NCBI RefSeq assembly: GCF_900115065.1
Contig: NZ_FOVE01000002.1
Location: 124,001-188,000, forward strand
Direction of reading: 5' to 3'
DNA: 64,000 bases
DNA from: Formivibrio citricus
GTDB taxonomy: Bacteria > Pseudomonadota > Gammaproteobacteria > Burkholderiales > Chitinibacteraceae
Shown here: piece after piece, positions 20,674 to 31,167 of the stretch
Position numbering within the stretch: position 1 is the first letter of the stretch
Layout: each line of letters starts with the position of its first letter
The notes under the pieces: generated by a model
Told to the model about the DNA's origin: nothing
Database searches by the model: none
The model's input: only the letters and a program-made list of their open reading frames with translations
Translations under genes and position numbers: made by a program

Positions 20674-21858
20674 ATGATGCCCGGATTCGTCAAGACAGCC
20701 CTGTTGCCGGTTGCTGCGGCAGCGTTGTTGCTCGGCTGCGGAAAGGAAAACGCAGCGCCCAAGACAACCGTCGCGTCCAAGGCGGCAGAAGCCGCCGAGG
20801 TGGTGAAAATCGGTTTCGCCGCGCCGCTGACCGGGCCGCAGGCTCACTATGGCAAGGGTTACCAGAACGGCGTCCAGATGGCGATCGACGACGTGAATGC
20901 GGAAAACCCGACCCTGGGCGGGAAAAAGGTGAAGTTTGTCCTGCTGGCTGAAGACGACATGGCCGATCCGAAATCCGCGACCCAGGTGGCGCAGAAATTC
21001 GTCGATGCCAAGGTCGCAGGCATGATCGGCCACTTCAATTCCGGCACCTCGATCCCGGCATCCAAGATCTACAGCGATGCGGGCTTGCCACAGATTGCCA
21101 TGGCGACTGCGCCGGCTTATACCGCGCAGGGTTTCAAGACCACTTTCCGTTCGATGACCTCCGATACCCAGCAGGGTTCGGTGATCGGCAAGTTCGTGGT
21201 TGAAAAGCTCAAGGCCAAACGCATTGCCATCATTGATGACCGCAGCGCCTATGGCCAGGGGCTGGCCGACGAATTCGAGAAGGCCGCCAAGGCGGCCGGA
21301 GCCGAGATCGTCAAGCGTGAGTTCACCAGCGACAAGGAAACCGATTTCACCTCGATCCTGACCGCGATCAAGGGCGTGAAGCCGGACGTCATCTTCTTCG
21401 GCGGCGCCGATGCGCAATCCGGGCCGATGGTGAAGCAGAAAAAACGTCTGGGGATGACCATTCCGCTGGTTTCCGGCGAAATGACCCGCTCCGACACCTT
21501 CCTCAAGCTGGCAGGCGCCGACGCCGAAGGAACGATCGCCTCGATGGCCGGCGTGCCGATTGAGCAGATGCCCGGCGGCAAGGCGTTCCTGGAGCGCTAC
21601 AAGGCCAAGTACGGCGAGATGGAAATCTATACGCCGTATGGCTACGACGCGACGCGTGTGCTGCTGGCTGCGATGAAGAAGGCTGATTCCGCCGTTCCGG
21701 CCAAGTATCTGCCGGTGCTGGCGCAGATCAGCCACAGCGGCGTGACCTCTGCCAGGATCGCCTACGATGGCAAGGGTGACCTGAAAGATGGCGGCATCAC
21801 CGTGTTCAAGGTCCAGCAGGGCAAGTGGACGGTGCTGGAAACCATCGGCGCGAAGTAA
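20674..21858 (+). CDS. Branched-chain amino acid type ABC substrate-binding lipoprotein
   Basis: A 394-residue type I periplasmic binding protein of the LivJ/LivK family. A lipoprotein signal ends in LLLGC with the lipidated Cys22. The mature part starts with VVKIGFAAPLTGPQAHYGKGYQNGVQMAIDDVN, the family hallmark. No permease or ATPase genes of the liv type are adjacent, so it is an orphan binding protein here. Residues just after the lipidated cysteine (GKENAAPKT) are identical to those of the unrelated polyamine-binding lipoprotein at 23864-24997. Start ATG 20674 or 20677; GGGGGAA precedes both. Confidence 0.92.
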   Translation: MMPGFVKTALLPVAAAALLLGCGKENAAPKTTVASKAAEAAEVVKIGFAAPLTGPQAHYGKGYQNGVQMAIDDVNAENPTLGGKKVKFVLLAEDDMADPKSATQVAQKFVDAKVAGMIGHFNSGTSIPASKIYSDAGLPQIAMATAPAYTAQGFKTTFRSMTSDTQQGSVIGKFVVEKLKAKRIAIIDDRSAYGQGLADEFEKAAKAAGAEIVKREFTSDKETDFTSILTAIKGVKPDVIFFGGADAQSGPMVKQKKRLGMTIPLVSGEMTRSDTFLKLAGADAEGTIASMAGVPIEQMPGGKAFLERYKAKYGEMEIYTPYGYDATRVLLAAMKKADSAVPAKYLPVLAQISHSGVTSARIAYDGKGDLKDGGITVFKVQQGKWTVLETIGAK

Positions 21859-21874
21859 GCGTTTGCGCTTCGTC

Positions 21875-21908
21875 AAAACCCGCTTGGCCTGTGGCAAGCG
21901 GGTTTTTT
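21875..21908. terminator. Terminator, probably bidirectional
   Basis: A 12 bp stem AAAACCCGCTTG (21875-21886) with CAAGCGGGTTTT (21895-21906), flanked by A and T runs on the respective sides. It serves the binding protein on the plus strand and could end the sirtuin transcript on the minus strand, whose stop codon it overlaps. Confidence 0.85.
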
Positions 21909-22683
21909 ACATCTTCAGTCCGGTCATCAGGCAGGTTAACGCAGTCGCCGCGCCACAACGCCAGCGCAGATGGGCTGAGTCGCTGACCTGGGTTTCTGCC
22001 GGGTTGATTTCCACCGAGAGTGCGCCGATGTGCCGTGCCCGCACAAAAGGGTGGGCGATGTAGGGAAAGACGCTGGTGGTGCCGATGCTGAACACCACGT
22101 CGTACCCTTCTTCGGTGGTAGCGTACAAATGGGCCAGCGCCTTTTCCGGCAGCATTTCGTTGAACAGCACCACGCGCGGGCGCAGCCAATGGCTGCACTG
22201 CGGGCAGGGCGGCGGCAACTCGGTCAGGCCGGAATAGTCTGCAACGGTTTCTTCATGGCCGCAGCGCGGGCAGTACAGGTCGAACAGGTTGCCGTGGATT
22301 TCGATTACGTCCTCGCTCCCCGCTCGGTGATGGAAGCCGTCGATGTTCTGGGTCAGCACCGTCACGGGGCAGTGTTGCTGCAAGTGCGCGATGGCTTCGT
22401 GGGCCGCGTTGGGGCGCGCTGCCCGGCAAGCCGCTTCGATTTGCGCCAGGTATTTCCAGGTGACTCCCGGTGTGCGGCGCATGACTTCGCCGGAGAGCGC
22501 CACTTCGATGGGCATGCCCTCATCGGTATGCTGGTCGTTGTAGAGCCCCCCGATGCCGCGATAGGTGGGCAGGCCGGAGTCGGCGGAGATTCCAGCGCCG
22601 GTGATGAAAAGCACGCGCTTGGCCTGTTGCAGGCGTTTGATGACTTGTTCAAGTCCGGCGAGTTCGGTGTTCACGCTATCCAT
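21907..22683 (-). CDS. Sir2-family NAD-dependent protein deacylase
   Basis: A 258-residue sirtuin. It has GAGISADSGLPTYRG (residues 29-43), TQNID (111-115), the catalytic His130 in EIHGNL and a complete zinc site Cys138, Cys141, Cys160, Cys163. It should remove acyl groups from lysines using NAD. The start at 22683 (MDSVNTELAG) was preferred over a far upstream ATG inside the VanZ gene; it overlaps the VanZ stop by 13 bp, so the two genes are coupled. It is not CobB-like in its N-terminal text. Confidence 0.9.
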   Translation of the reverse strand: MDSVNTELAGLEQVIKRLQQAKRVLFITGAGISADSGLPTYRGIGGLYNDQHTDEGMPIEVALSGEVMRRTPGVTWKYLAQIEAACRAARPNAAHEAIAHLQQHCPVTVLTQNIDGFHHRAGSEDVIEIHGNLFDLYCPRCGHEETVADYSGLTELPPPCPQCSHWLRPRVVLFNEMLPEKALAHLYATTEEGYDVVFSIGTTSVFPYIAHPFVRARHIGALSVEINPAETQVSDSAHLRWRCGAATALTCLMTGLKM

Positions 22684-23792
22684 TTTTCTTCCCGGTGTTG
22701 TCGCAAGACGATGTAAAACAGCCAGAGGCTGGCCAGCGCAGGCCACAGATCGCCGATCAGTGCCGCCAGACCGCTGAAATGCCGCAGATGGCCGTAATGC
22801 CAGCGGAACAGCGAGAGCCCGTCGGCAAACTGCGGCGCGAGCGGCCATGTCCAGCTTACCACTTGGGCCGCCGAGAGGCTCAACAAAGCCAGTAGTGCCC
22901 GCAGGCGGCGCGCCAGCCGCCACAGTTGCGTGAGCAGCAGTATCCCCAGCAGCCCGCCGATCACGATATTGGGGTTGATCCAGGCAAAGAACTGCGCCGG
23001 TTTGAGGAGCATGCCGGCAAAGCCCATTTTCGCGAGCAGGGCGATGCCCAGCGTCAGAACGATGGCGCGCGGCACTTGGGCCGTATGGCGTACCAGTGCC
23101 GACACGTAGAGTGCGACACCCAGGAAATTCAGCATCATTCCGCTGCCTTCCAGCAGGCGCAGGAACAATGCCGCGTCAGAAATCGGCGATACGAATGGTT
23201 GTGGCAAGCCACGCGGAGTGACGACCACACCGAGAAAGGGCTGGGTAGGGTCAAGTTGCGAAACGAACCACAGCAGGAGCCAGGCGAATCCCCACTCCAT
23301 GGCTGCGCCGGGAGCGAGCGAGGCGTGGCGCCACATCTGCCACAGACGCAGGCCGCGTCTGCTGCCCAGTACCATGGCCAGCAAGCCGCCTGCCGCAGCG
23401 CCGGCTGCGTTGGTCAGGATGTCGAGATTCGAGGCAATGCGTCCCGGCAGGAATTGCTGGACGAATTCCATGATTGAGGAAAAGAGCAGTCCGGACAGGA
23501 TCGCAAGCAGCCATGCCGATCCGGTGCGTCCTCGAATCAGGGTGATGCAATACCCCACCGGCAGGTAGGCAATGAAATTGATCAGGTTGTCGAAAAACGT
23601 GAAGTAATGCGGCAATGGATAGAAAAAGAACGCCAGTACCGGGGGGCCGTTGTGGTGCCAGCCGGTATACGGGTAAAGGCTGACCAGCAGGATGACCAGC
23701 AGGGTGCAGATCAGAAAATAACGGGCGAAACGCGGTGGCGCATCGTGGCGCGAAAGGTAGGCGAAGGGAGGTAGCGTGCTTTTCGGTCCCAT
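22671..23792 (-). CDS. VanZ-family integral membrane protein
   Basis: A 373-residue membrane protein. The N-terminal 130 residues fit VanZ: LLVILLVSLYPYTGW, FFDNLINFIAYLPVGY, LLFSSIMEFVQQFLPGRIASNLDILTNAAGAAAGGL. Several more hydrophobic segments follow to the C-terminus. The function of chromosomal VanZ proteins is not settled. It overlaps the sirtuin gene downstream. Confidence 0.85.
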   Translation of the reverse strand: MGPKSTLPPFAYLSRHDAPPRFARYFLICTLLVILLVSLYPYTGWHHNGPPVLAFFFYPLPHYFTFFDNLINFIAYLPVGYCITLIRGRTGSAWLLAILSGLLFSSIMEFVQQFLPGRIASNLDILTNAAGAAAGGLLAMVLGSRRGLRLWQMWRHASLAPGAAMEWGFAWLLLWFVSQLDPTQPFLGVVVTPRGLPQPFVSPISDAALFLRLLEGSGMMLNFLGVALYVSALVRHTAQVPRAIVLTLGIALLAKMGFAGMLLKPAQFFAWINPNIVIGGLLGILLLTQLWRLARRLRALLALLSLSAAQVVSWTWPLAPQFADGLSLFRWHYGHLRHFSGLAALIGDLWPALASLWLFYIVLRQHREEKWIA

Positions 23793-23828
23793 CGGGGTGC
23801 AGTTCTTGTCTAGGAGTGTCCCGCAAGG

Positions 23829-23855
23829 AAAAACGGGCGGCCGTGCCGCCCGTTT
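23829..23855 (-). terminator. Terminator of the polyamine transporter operon
   Basis: On the minus strand a stem AACGGGCGGC / GCCGCCCGTT with a three-base loop is followed by a T run. It lies just after the stop of the binding-protein gene. Confidence 0.88.
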
Positions 23856-23863
23856 GCGTGTGT

Positions 23864-24997
23864 TTACTTCTTGGCGGTCTTGACCTGCGTCCAGAGCTTG
23901 TTCAGTTCACGCAGCTGCGCTCCTTCGAGGGAGCCGAGCTGGGTCAGCTTCTTCTGGGCTTCGGCATCCGGGAATACCGCGGCGATTTTCTTGATGTCGG
24001 CTTGCACGAACTCGGCAGCGGCCTTGTTCGGGTTGCCGGAGCCGATCATGTTGGTCAGCTCGGAAGAGTTCTTGCCGTCCAGCATGAAGTTGATGAACTT
24101 GTAGGCCAGGTCGGGGCGCGGCGCGGTCTTCATGATCATCATGTTGTCCACTGACAGGGTGTTGCCTTCCTTCTGCAGAGAGTAGCCGATGCCGAACGGG
24201 CGGTTGGCTGCCTTGGCATCCTGGTTGGCCTGGAACATGTCGTTGGAATAGCCGTGCGCAACCCAGATGTTGCCCAGGGTGAGTTCCTTGATGTAGCTCT
24301 GGGTGTTGAAGGCGGCCCAGAACGGCTTGGCCTTGAGGATGGTTTCCTTGGCCTTGGCCAGCTCTTCCGGCTTGGTGGAATTGGCCGAGAAGCCGTTGTA
24401 CATCAGGGCTGCGGCAAAGAGTTCGCGCGAATCGTCCAGAACCGTGACCTTGCCCTTGATCTTGGCGAGGATGGCCGGATCGAAAATGATGGACCAGGAG
24501 GTCGGATCGAGTTTCAGCTCTTTGAGCTTGGCATCGTTGTAGCCGACCAGCGTGGTAGTGAAGGCATAGGGCAGCGAGTACTTGTTGCCCTGATCGAACG
24601 CGCTGTTCATGAAGCCCGCATCAAGGTTCTTGACGTTGGTAAGCTTGGAGAGATCCAGAGGTTGCACCAGATTCTGTTTCACCAGAGGCTGGATGGCAAA
24701 GCCGGTCGGCACGATGATGTCGTAGCCTTTGGCTCCGGCGGACAGCTTGGCCAGCATTTCTTCCATGGCGCCGTAGTAATCCTGGACCACCTTGCATTTG
24801 CAGCTTTCTTCGAACCGTTTCACGGTTTCAGGTGCGATGTAGTTGTTCCAGTTATAGATGTGCAGTACATCGGCACTTGCCTTGGGCGCAGAAGCTGCTT
24901 GCGGCGCAGACGCCGTTTTCGGTGCAGCGTTTTCTTTTCCACAGCCAGACACCATCAAGGCGGCAGCCACCGGCAAAGCCAACAGTAACTTTTTCAT
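23864..24997 (-). CDS. potD: Polyamine ABC transporter, substrate-binding lipoprotein (PotD/PotF-like)
   Basis: A 377-residue binding protein for spermidine or putrescine. The mature start VLHIYNWNNYIAPETVKRFEESCKCKVVQDYY is diagnostic for PotD/PotF, as are YGAMEEMLAKLSAGAKGYDIIVPTGF and the later YSNDMFQANQDA. The signal ends at LMVSGC with lipidated Cys19, whereas E. coli PotD is a soluble periplasmic protein. The start at 24997 (MKKLLLALPVAA) has AAAGGTAACCGAG upstream. Last gene of potABCD, 120 bp after potC. Which polyamine is bound cannot be decided. Confidence 0.92.
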   Translation of the reverse strand: MKKLLLALPVAAALMVSGCGKENAAPKTASAPQAASAPKASADVLHIYNWNNYIAPETVKRFEESCKCKVVQDYYGAMEEMLAKLSAGAKGYDIIVPTGFAIQPLVKQNLVQPLDLSKLTNVKNLDAGFMNSAFDQGNKYSLPYAFTTTLVGYNDAKLKELKLDPTSWSIIFDPAILAKIKGKVTVLDDSRELFAAALMYNGFSANSTKPEELAKAKETILKAKPFWAAFNTQSYIKELTLGNIWVAHGYSNDMFQANQDAKAANRPFGIGYSLQKEGNTLSVDNMMIMKTAPRPDLAYKFINFMLDGKNSSELTNMIGSGNPNKAAAEFVQADIKKIAAVFPDAEAQKKLTQLGSLEGAQLRELNKLWTQVKTAKK

Positions 24998-25117
24998 CTC
25001 GGTTACCTTTTCCAGAAAGACACAGCGGTTTGAAAAATATGAAAAGGGCGGGGAACCCTTGTTCCTCGCCCCCTGCGGGCGATTATGCCACGATTTATTT
25101 TGCTGCAAAGTGCTCAA

Positions 25118-25897
25118 CTATTCCGAGCGGAATGCATTTGGCGCAATTTTGCTCACGATCAGGATCAGCGACAGGGTCAGCATCATCAGCAGGGTCGAAA
25201 CAGCGTTGACCTCCGGGTTGAGCTTCATGGGTACCTTGACGCGGGAATAGATTTCCAGGGGGAGCGTGTTTGAGCCGACTCCGGCGGTAAAGAAGCTGAT
25301 GACAAAGTCGTCGATCGACAACGTGAAGGCCATCAGGGCGCCGGCGATGATGCCGGGCATGATCAACGGCAGGGTGACCTGACGGAATGCCATGAAAGGC
25401 GTGGCGCCCAGATCCCGTGCGGCTTCGACCAGCGATTCATCCATGCCTTGCAGGCGTGAGCGCACAACGATGGCGACAAAGCCGATGCAGAAGGCGATGT
25501 GCGAAAGCGTGATCGAGACCAGCCCCAGCGTCATGTCGAGCATCACAAAGAAGATCAGGAGCGATACCCCCATCAGGATTTCCGGGATGGCGATGGGGGT
25601 CAGCACCAGCGCGGGCAAAAGCCGCAAGCGCCATTTGTACATGGCATAGCCGGCCATGGTCCCCAGCACGGTGGAGCAGGCGCAGGTGACCAGCCCGATC
25701 AGCAGCGTATCGGTCGCAGCCTCCAGCATGGCGCGATCCTGGAACAGCATCACGTACCATTTCAGGGTAAAGCCCACCCATTCGGCGTTGAGGTTGGAAT
25801 CGTTGAAGGAAAACAGCACCACGATGGCCAAAGGCAGATACAGAAAGGCATAGACGGCAAGGGCGACGCCCCACACCCAGCGAGCGACAGGCTTCAT
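25118..25897 (-). CDS. potC: Polyamine ABC transporter permease (PotC-like)
   Basis: A 259-residue inner membrane permease with about six membrane segments. The coupling EAA-like motif is EAARDLGATPFMAFRQVTLPLIMPGI. The N-terminal YLPLAIVVLFSFNDSN is typical of PotC/PotI. It overlaps potB by four bases. Confidence 0.93.
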   Translation of the reverse strand: MKPVARWVWGVALAVYAFLYLPLAIVVLFSFNDSNLNAEWVGFTLKWYVMLFQDRAMLEAATDTLLIGLVTCACSTVLGTMAGYAMYKWRLRLLPALVLTPIAIPEILMGVSLLIFFVMLDMTLGLVSITLSHIAFCIGFVAIVVRSRLQGMDESLVEAARDLGATPFMAFRQVTLPLIMPGIIAGALMAFTLSIDDFVISFFTAGVGSNTLPLEIYSRVKVPMKLNPEVNAVSTLLMMLTLSLILIVSKIAPNAFRSE

Positions 25898-26823
25898 TTC
25901 TTTCCCTTCTTCTTGTGGCGACTACCGGCCCAGGAGGCAATCGCGGCCAGCAGCAATACGGTCAGCGTCAGCATGATCGAAAGTACCGAGCCGAACGGCC
26001 AGTCCCGGCTGTCGAGGAATTGCTGCTTGATCAGGTTGCCGACCATCATGCTGTTGGTTCCGCCCAGCAGGTCGGGAATCGCGAACATGCCCAGCGCCGG
26101 AATGAAGACCAGCGCCACGCCGGCCCAGACGCCCGGAAGACTGAGCGGCCAAGTGACTTTCCAGAAGCGCTGCCACGCATTGGCGCCGAGATCCTGTGCG
26201 GCATCCAGCAGGGTCATGTCGTGTTTTTCCAGGTTGGCGTAGAGCGGCAAGACCATGAATGGCAGGTGCACGTAGACCAGACCGACGATGACGGCGAATT
26301 GCGAGAACAGCAGCGAAACGGGTTCGATGCCGAAGACGGCCAGTACCTTGTTCAGCGTGCTGCTGAAATAGCTTTGCGGCCCCAGAATGATCATCCAGGC
26401 GTACACCCGGATCAGGAAGTTGGACCAGAACGGCAGGATGACCAGCAACACCAGAAGGTCGCGGGTTTTTCTGGCGCTGCGCGCGATGAGCCAAGCCAGC
26501 GGGTAGGCCATCACCAGGCAGACCAGCGTCGTCAAACCGGCATACCAGAATGACTTGATGAACAGTTCGACGTAGACCTTGTCCTCGACGAAGCGCAGGA
26601 AGTTTTCCAGTGTCAGGAACTCGCGCCAGTTGTTCTGGTTGATGAGCCAGGTCGATGCGCCGGCATCGCTGGTGCTGACGAGCGGCATCAATCCGCCGTA
26701 GTCGCCCGGGAAGCGAAAGGCGGCAAAGGCCATGATCAGCGAAGGGATCGCAAAGAAGATGAGCAGGTAAAGGAGCGGCGGACCGGAGATCAGCCACTTG
26801 GTCGTGTGTTTGGAATGCGCCAT
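25894..26823 (-). CDS. potB: Polyamine ABC transporter permease (PotB-like)
   Basis: A 309-residue permease with about six membrane segments. Typical text includes SGPPLLYLLIFFAIPSLIM and the coupling loop LLDAAQDLGANAWQRFWKVTWPLSLPGVWAG. The start at 26823 (MAHSKHTTKW) follows GGAGTTGACG. It begins 11 bp after potA and overlaps potC by four bases. Confidence 0.93.
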   Translation of the reverse strand: MAHSKHTTKWLISGPPLLYLLIFFAIPSLIMAFAAFRFPGDYGGLMPLVSTSDAGASTWLINQNNWREFLTLENFLRFVEDKVYVELFIKSFWYAGLTTLVCLVMAYPLAWLIARSARKTRDLLVLLVILPFWSNFLIRVYAWMIILGPQSYFSSTLNKVLAVFGIEPVSLLFSQFAVIVGLVYVHLPFMVLPLYANLEKHDMTLLDAAQDLGANAWQRFWKVTWPLSLPGVWAGVALVFIPALGMFAIPDLLGGTNSMMVGNLIKQQFLDSRDWPFGSVLSIMLTLTVLLLAAIASWAGSRHKKKGKK

Positions 26824-26834
26824 CGTCAACTCCT

Positions 26835-27923
26835 TCAGACTGGCAGGAAGTGGCCGGCGTCGAAGCGCCAGGCGAGTTCCACCAGATCGTTGTCGTCGAA
26901 GAACTTGGCCTTGCCGGGATCGGAATTGGGCAGCATGGTTTCGACCAGTGTGCCGTTTTCCAGCTCGATGATGTAGATGGTGACGTCGCCCAGGTACAGG
27001 CAGTCGTGCACCTGTCCCTTGAAATGGACTTCGTCGGCATCGTCGGCCGGCAAAGTGACGCCGAGCTTGATCTTTTCCGGGCGCAGGGAAAGGGCTCCCT
27101 TGGTTCCGATCTCGATCCCTTCGACTTTCTGCGCTTCGGCGATGCCCACGCCGGCGATCTCGATTTTCATGCGCTCGGCGCCGATTTCCGTAACGGTGGC
27201 GTCGAGCAGGTTGCACTGGCCGATGAAGTCGGCGACGAAGCGGTTTTTCGGGTAGCTGTAGATGGTTTCCGGAACGTCGAGCTGTTCGACCTTGCCCTTG
27301 TTCATGACCGCGATGCGGTGCGACAGCGCCAGCGCTTCGCCCTGATCGTGGGTCACATAAACGAAGGTGACGCCGACTTCCTTCTGCAGCGTGATCAGTT
27401 CGATCTGCATCTGCTCGCGCAATTTGGCATCGAGCGCCGAAAGCGGTTCGTCGAGCAGCAGCAGACGCGGACGGCTCACGAGCGCGCGAGCGATGGCCAC
27501 GCGCTGGCGCTGGCCGCCGGAGAGTTCGTGCGGGAAGCGGGTCGCGAACTGTTGCAGACGTACGTCTTCGAGCGCTTCCTGCACCATGGCCTTGATTTCG
27601 GCTTCCGGGCGCTGCTCCATTTTCAGCGGGAAAGCGATGTTCTGCGCCACGGTCATGTGCGGGAACAGGGCGTAATTCTGGAATACGGTGTGGACCGGGC
27701 GCTTTTCCGGAGGGACGTGAGCCATGTCCTGACCGTCGAGGATGATCTGGCCGTGATCCGGTTTCTCAAAGCCAGCCAGCATGCGCAAGAGCGTGGTCTT
27801 GCCGCAGCCGGACGGGCCGAGCAGGGTGAAGAATTCGCCAGCCTCGATCGACAGGCTGACATGATTCACGGCGGTGAAATCGCCGAATTTCTTTACAACG
27901 TCGCGAATCTCCAGGAGTGCCAT
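26835..27923 (-). CDS. potA: Polyamine ABC transporter ATPase (PotA/PotG-like)
   Basis: A 362-residue ATPase that energises polyamine uptake. It has Walker A GPSGCGKTTLLR, signature LSGGQRQRVAIARAL, Walker B LLLLDEPLSALDAKLREQ, and a C-terminal TOBE-like region with LSLRPEKIKLG. I chose ATG 27923 (MALLEIRDVV) with GGGGATGATC in front; two further ATGs lie 6 and 12 bases upstream. First gene of the potABCD operon. The 263 bp upstream of it hold no gene I can support. Confidence 0.94.
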   Translation of the reverse strand: MALLEIRDVVKKFGDFTAVNHVSLSIEAGEFFTLLGPSGCGKTTLLRMLAGFEKPDHGQIILDGQDMAHVPPEKRPVHTVFQNYALFPHMTVAQNIAFPLKMEQRPEAEIKAMVQEALEDVRLQQFATRFPHELSGGQRQRVAIARALVSRPRLLLLDEPLSALDAKLREQMQIELITLQKEVGVTFVYVTHDQGEALALSHRIAVMNKGKVEQLDVPETIYSYPKNRFVADFIGQCNLLDATVTEIGAERMKIEIAGVGIAEAQKVEGIEIGTKGALSLRPEKIKLGVTLPADDADEVHFKGQVHDCLYLGDVTIYIIELENGTLVETMLPNSDPGKAKFFDDNDLVELAWRFDAGHFLPV

Positions 27924-28186
27924 GATCATCCCCACGAAAAATGGCCGCTATTCTAGCAAAAACGCGGGCGGGTAACAGGGCATTTTTTCCAAGAAATGCA
28001 AAGACTTGGCGATGATCGGATGATCGGGGGATGTCGTGGTGCCGGAGCGGGTTTTTTGAGGGCGTGGCAGGTCTTTGTTGCGGGGGTAGGCCGATTTTTG
28101 CTTGCGCCGAGCTTGCGCAAAAGGGGCATTTTGGGCCGCGCGCTGCCCCGGCGCGACAGGCCGGGACGGCGCGTGGACAGGCGGAC

Positions 28187-30609
<2,423 letters not shown>

Positions 30610-30771
30610 AAACCCCTTCCAGGGGAAGGCTAATCGCCCATTGGAAATGAATCGCGGTGTGATTTTTATTGTTTTTAGCCGGGATGCAAAAACTTGTATT
30701 TCTTAAAGCCAATGTGCATAATCAAGCGGGCAAGAAATTAATTTCCAACCGATCGAACATTGGAGAATGTC

Positions 30772-31089
30772 GTGGCAGATCTTTCCACCCTGAGCCTTGT
30801 TGAGCTCGCTGATTTGAAGAAAAAGATTGACGTCGAAATCGTACGTCGCAAGGAAGCTGAAAAGCAGAATTTGCGGGCAGAAATGCTGCGTATGGCTGCG
30901 GCTGCAGGCCTGTCTCTGGCCGATGTGCTCGGCGCAGAAAAGAAGGGCCGCAAGGTTGCTTCTTCCGGTGTTGCCCAATTCCGCAATCCGGCCGATGCCG
31001 AGCAAACCTGGACCGGCCGTGGCCGCAAGCCGCAATGGGTGCTGGACTGGCTTGCCAGCGGCAAATCCATCGACGATTTGCGTATTTGA
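30772..31089 (+). CDS. H-NS-family nucleoid protein
   Basis: A 105-residue H-NS-like DNA-binding protein. The N-terminal part is a coiled-coil oligomerisation region (LVELADLKKKIDVEIVRRKEAEKQN). The C-terminal DNA-binding motif is TWTGRGRKPQWVLDWLASGKS. I chose a GTG start at 30772, which has GGAG six bases upstream, over an in-frame TTG at 30760. Such proteins silence AT-rich and foreign DNA. It is transcribed alone with its own terminator. Confidence 0.93.
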   Translation: MADLSTLSLVELADLKKKIDVEIVRRKEAEKQNLRAEMLRMAAAAGLSLADVLGAEKKGRKVASSGVAQFRNPADAEQTWTGRGRKPQWVLDWLASGKSIDDLRI

Positions 31090-31106
31090 GCATGTTGAAC
31101 CCATGC

Positions 31107-31134
31107 AAAAGGGCGGCGTGAGCCGCCCTTTTTT
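31107..31134 (+). terminator. Rho-independent terminator after the H-NS gene
   Basis: Stem AAAAGGGCGGC (31107-31117) with GCCGCCCTTTT (31122-31132), loop GTGA, followed by further T. Confidence 0.9.
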
Positions 31135-31167
31135 GTTCGAATTGAATTCGCCAATGACGGGCTTTTT

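Noticed and set aside
28021-28186. GC-rich tract with short palindromes downstream of argB
   Set aside because: Looked at as a possible small RNA or repeat; no second copy in the window, no clear terminator and no conserved RNA motif recognised.
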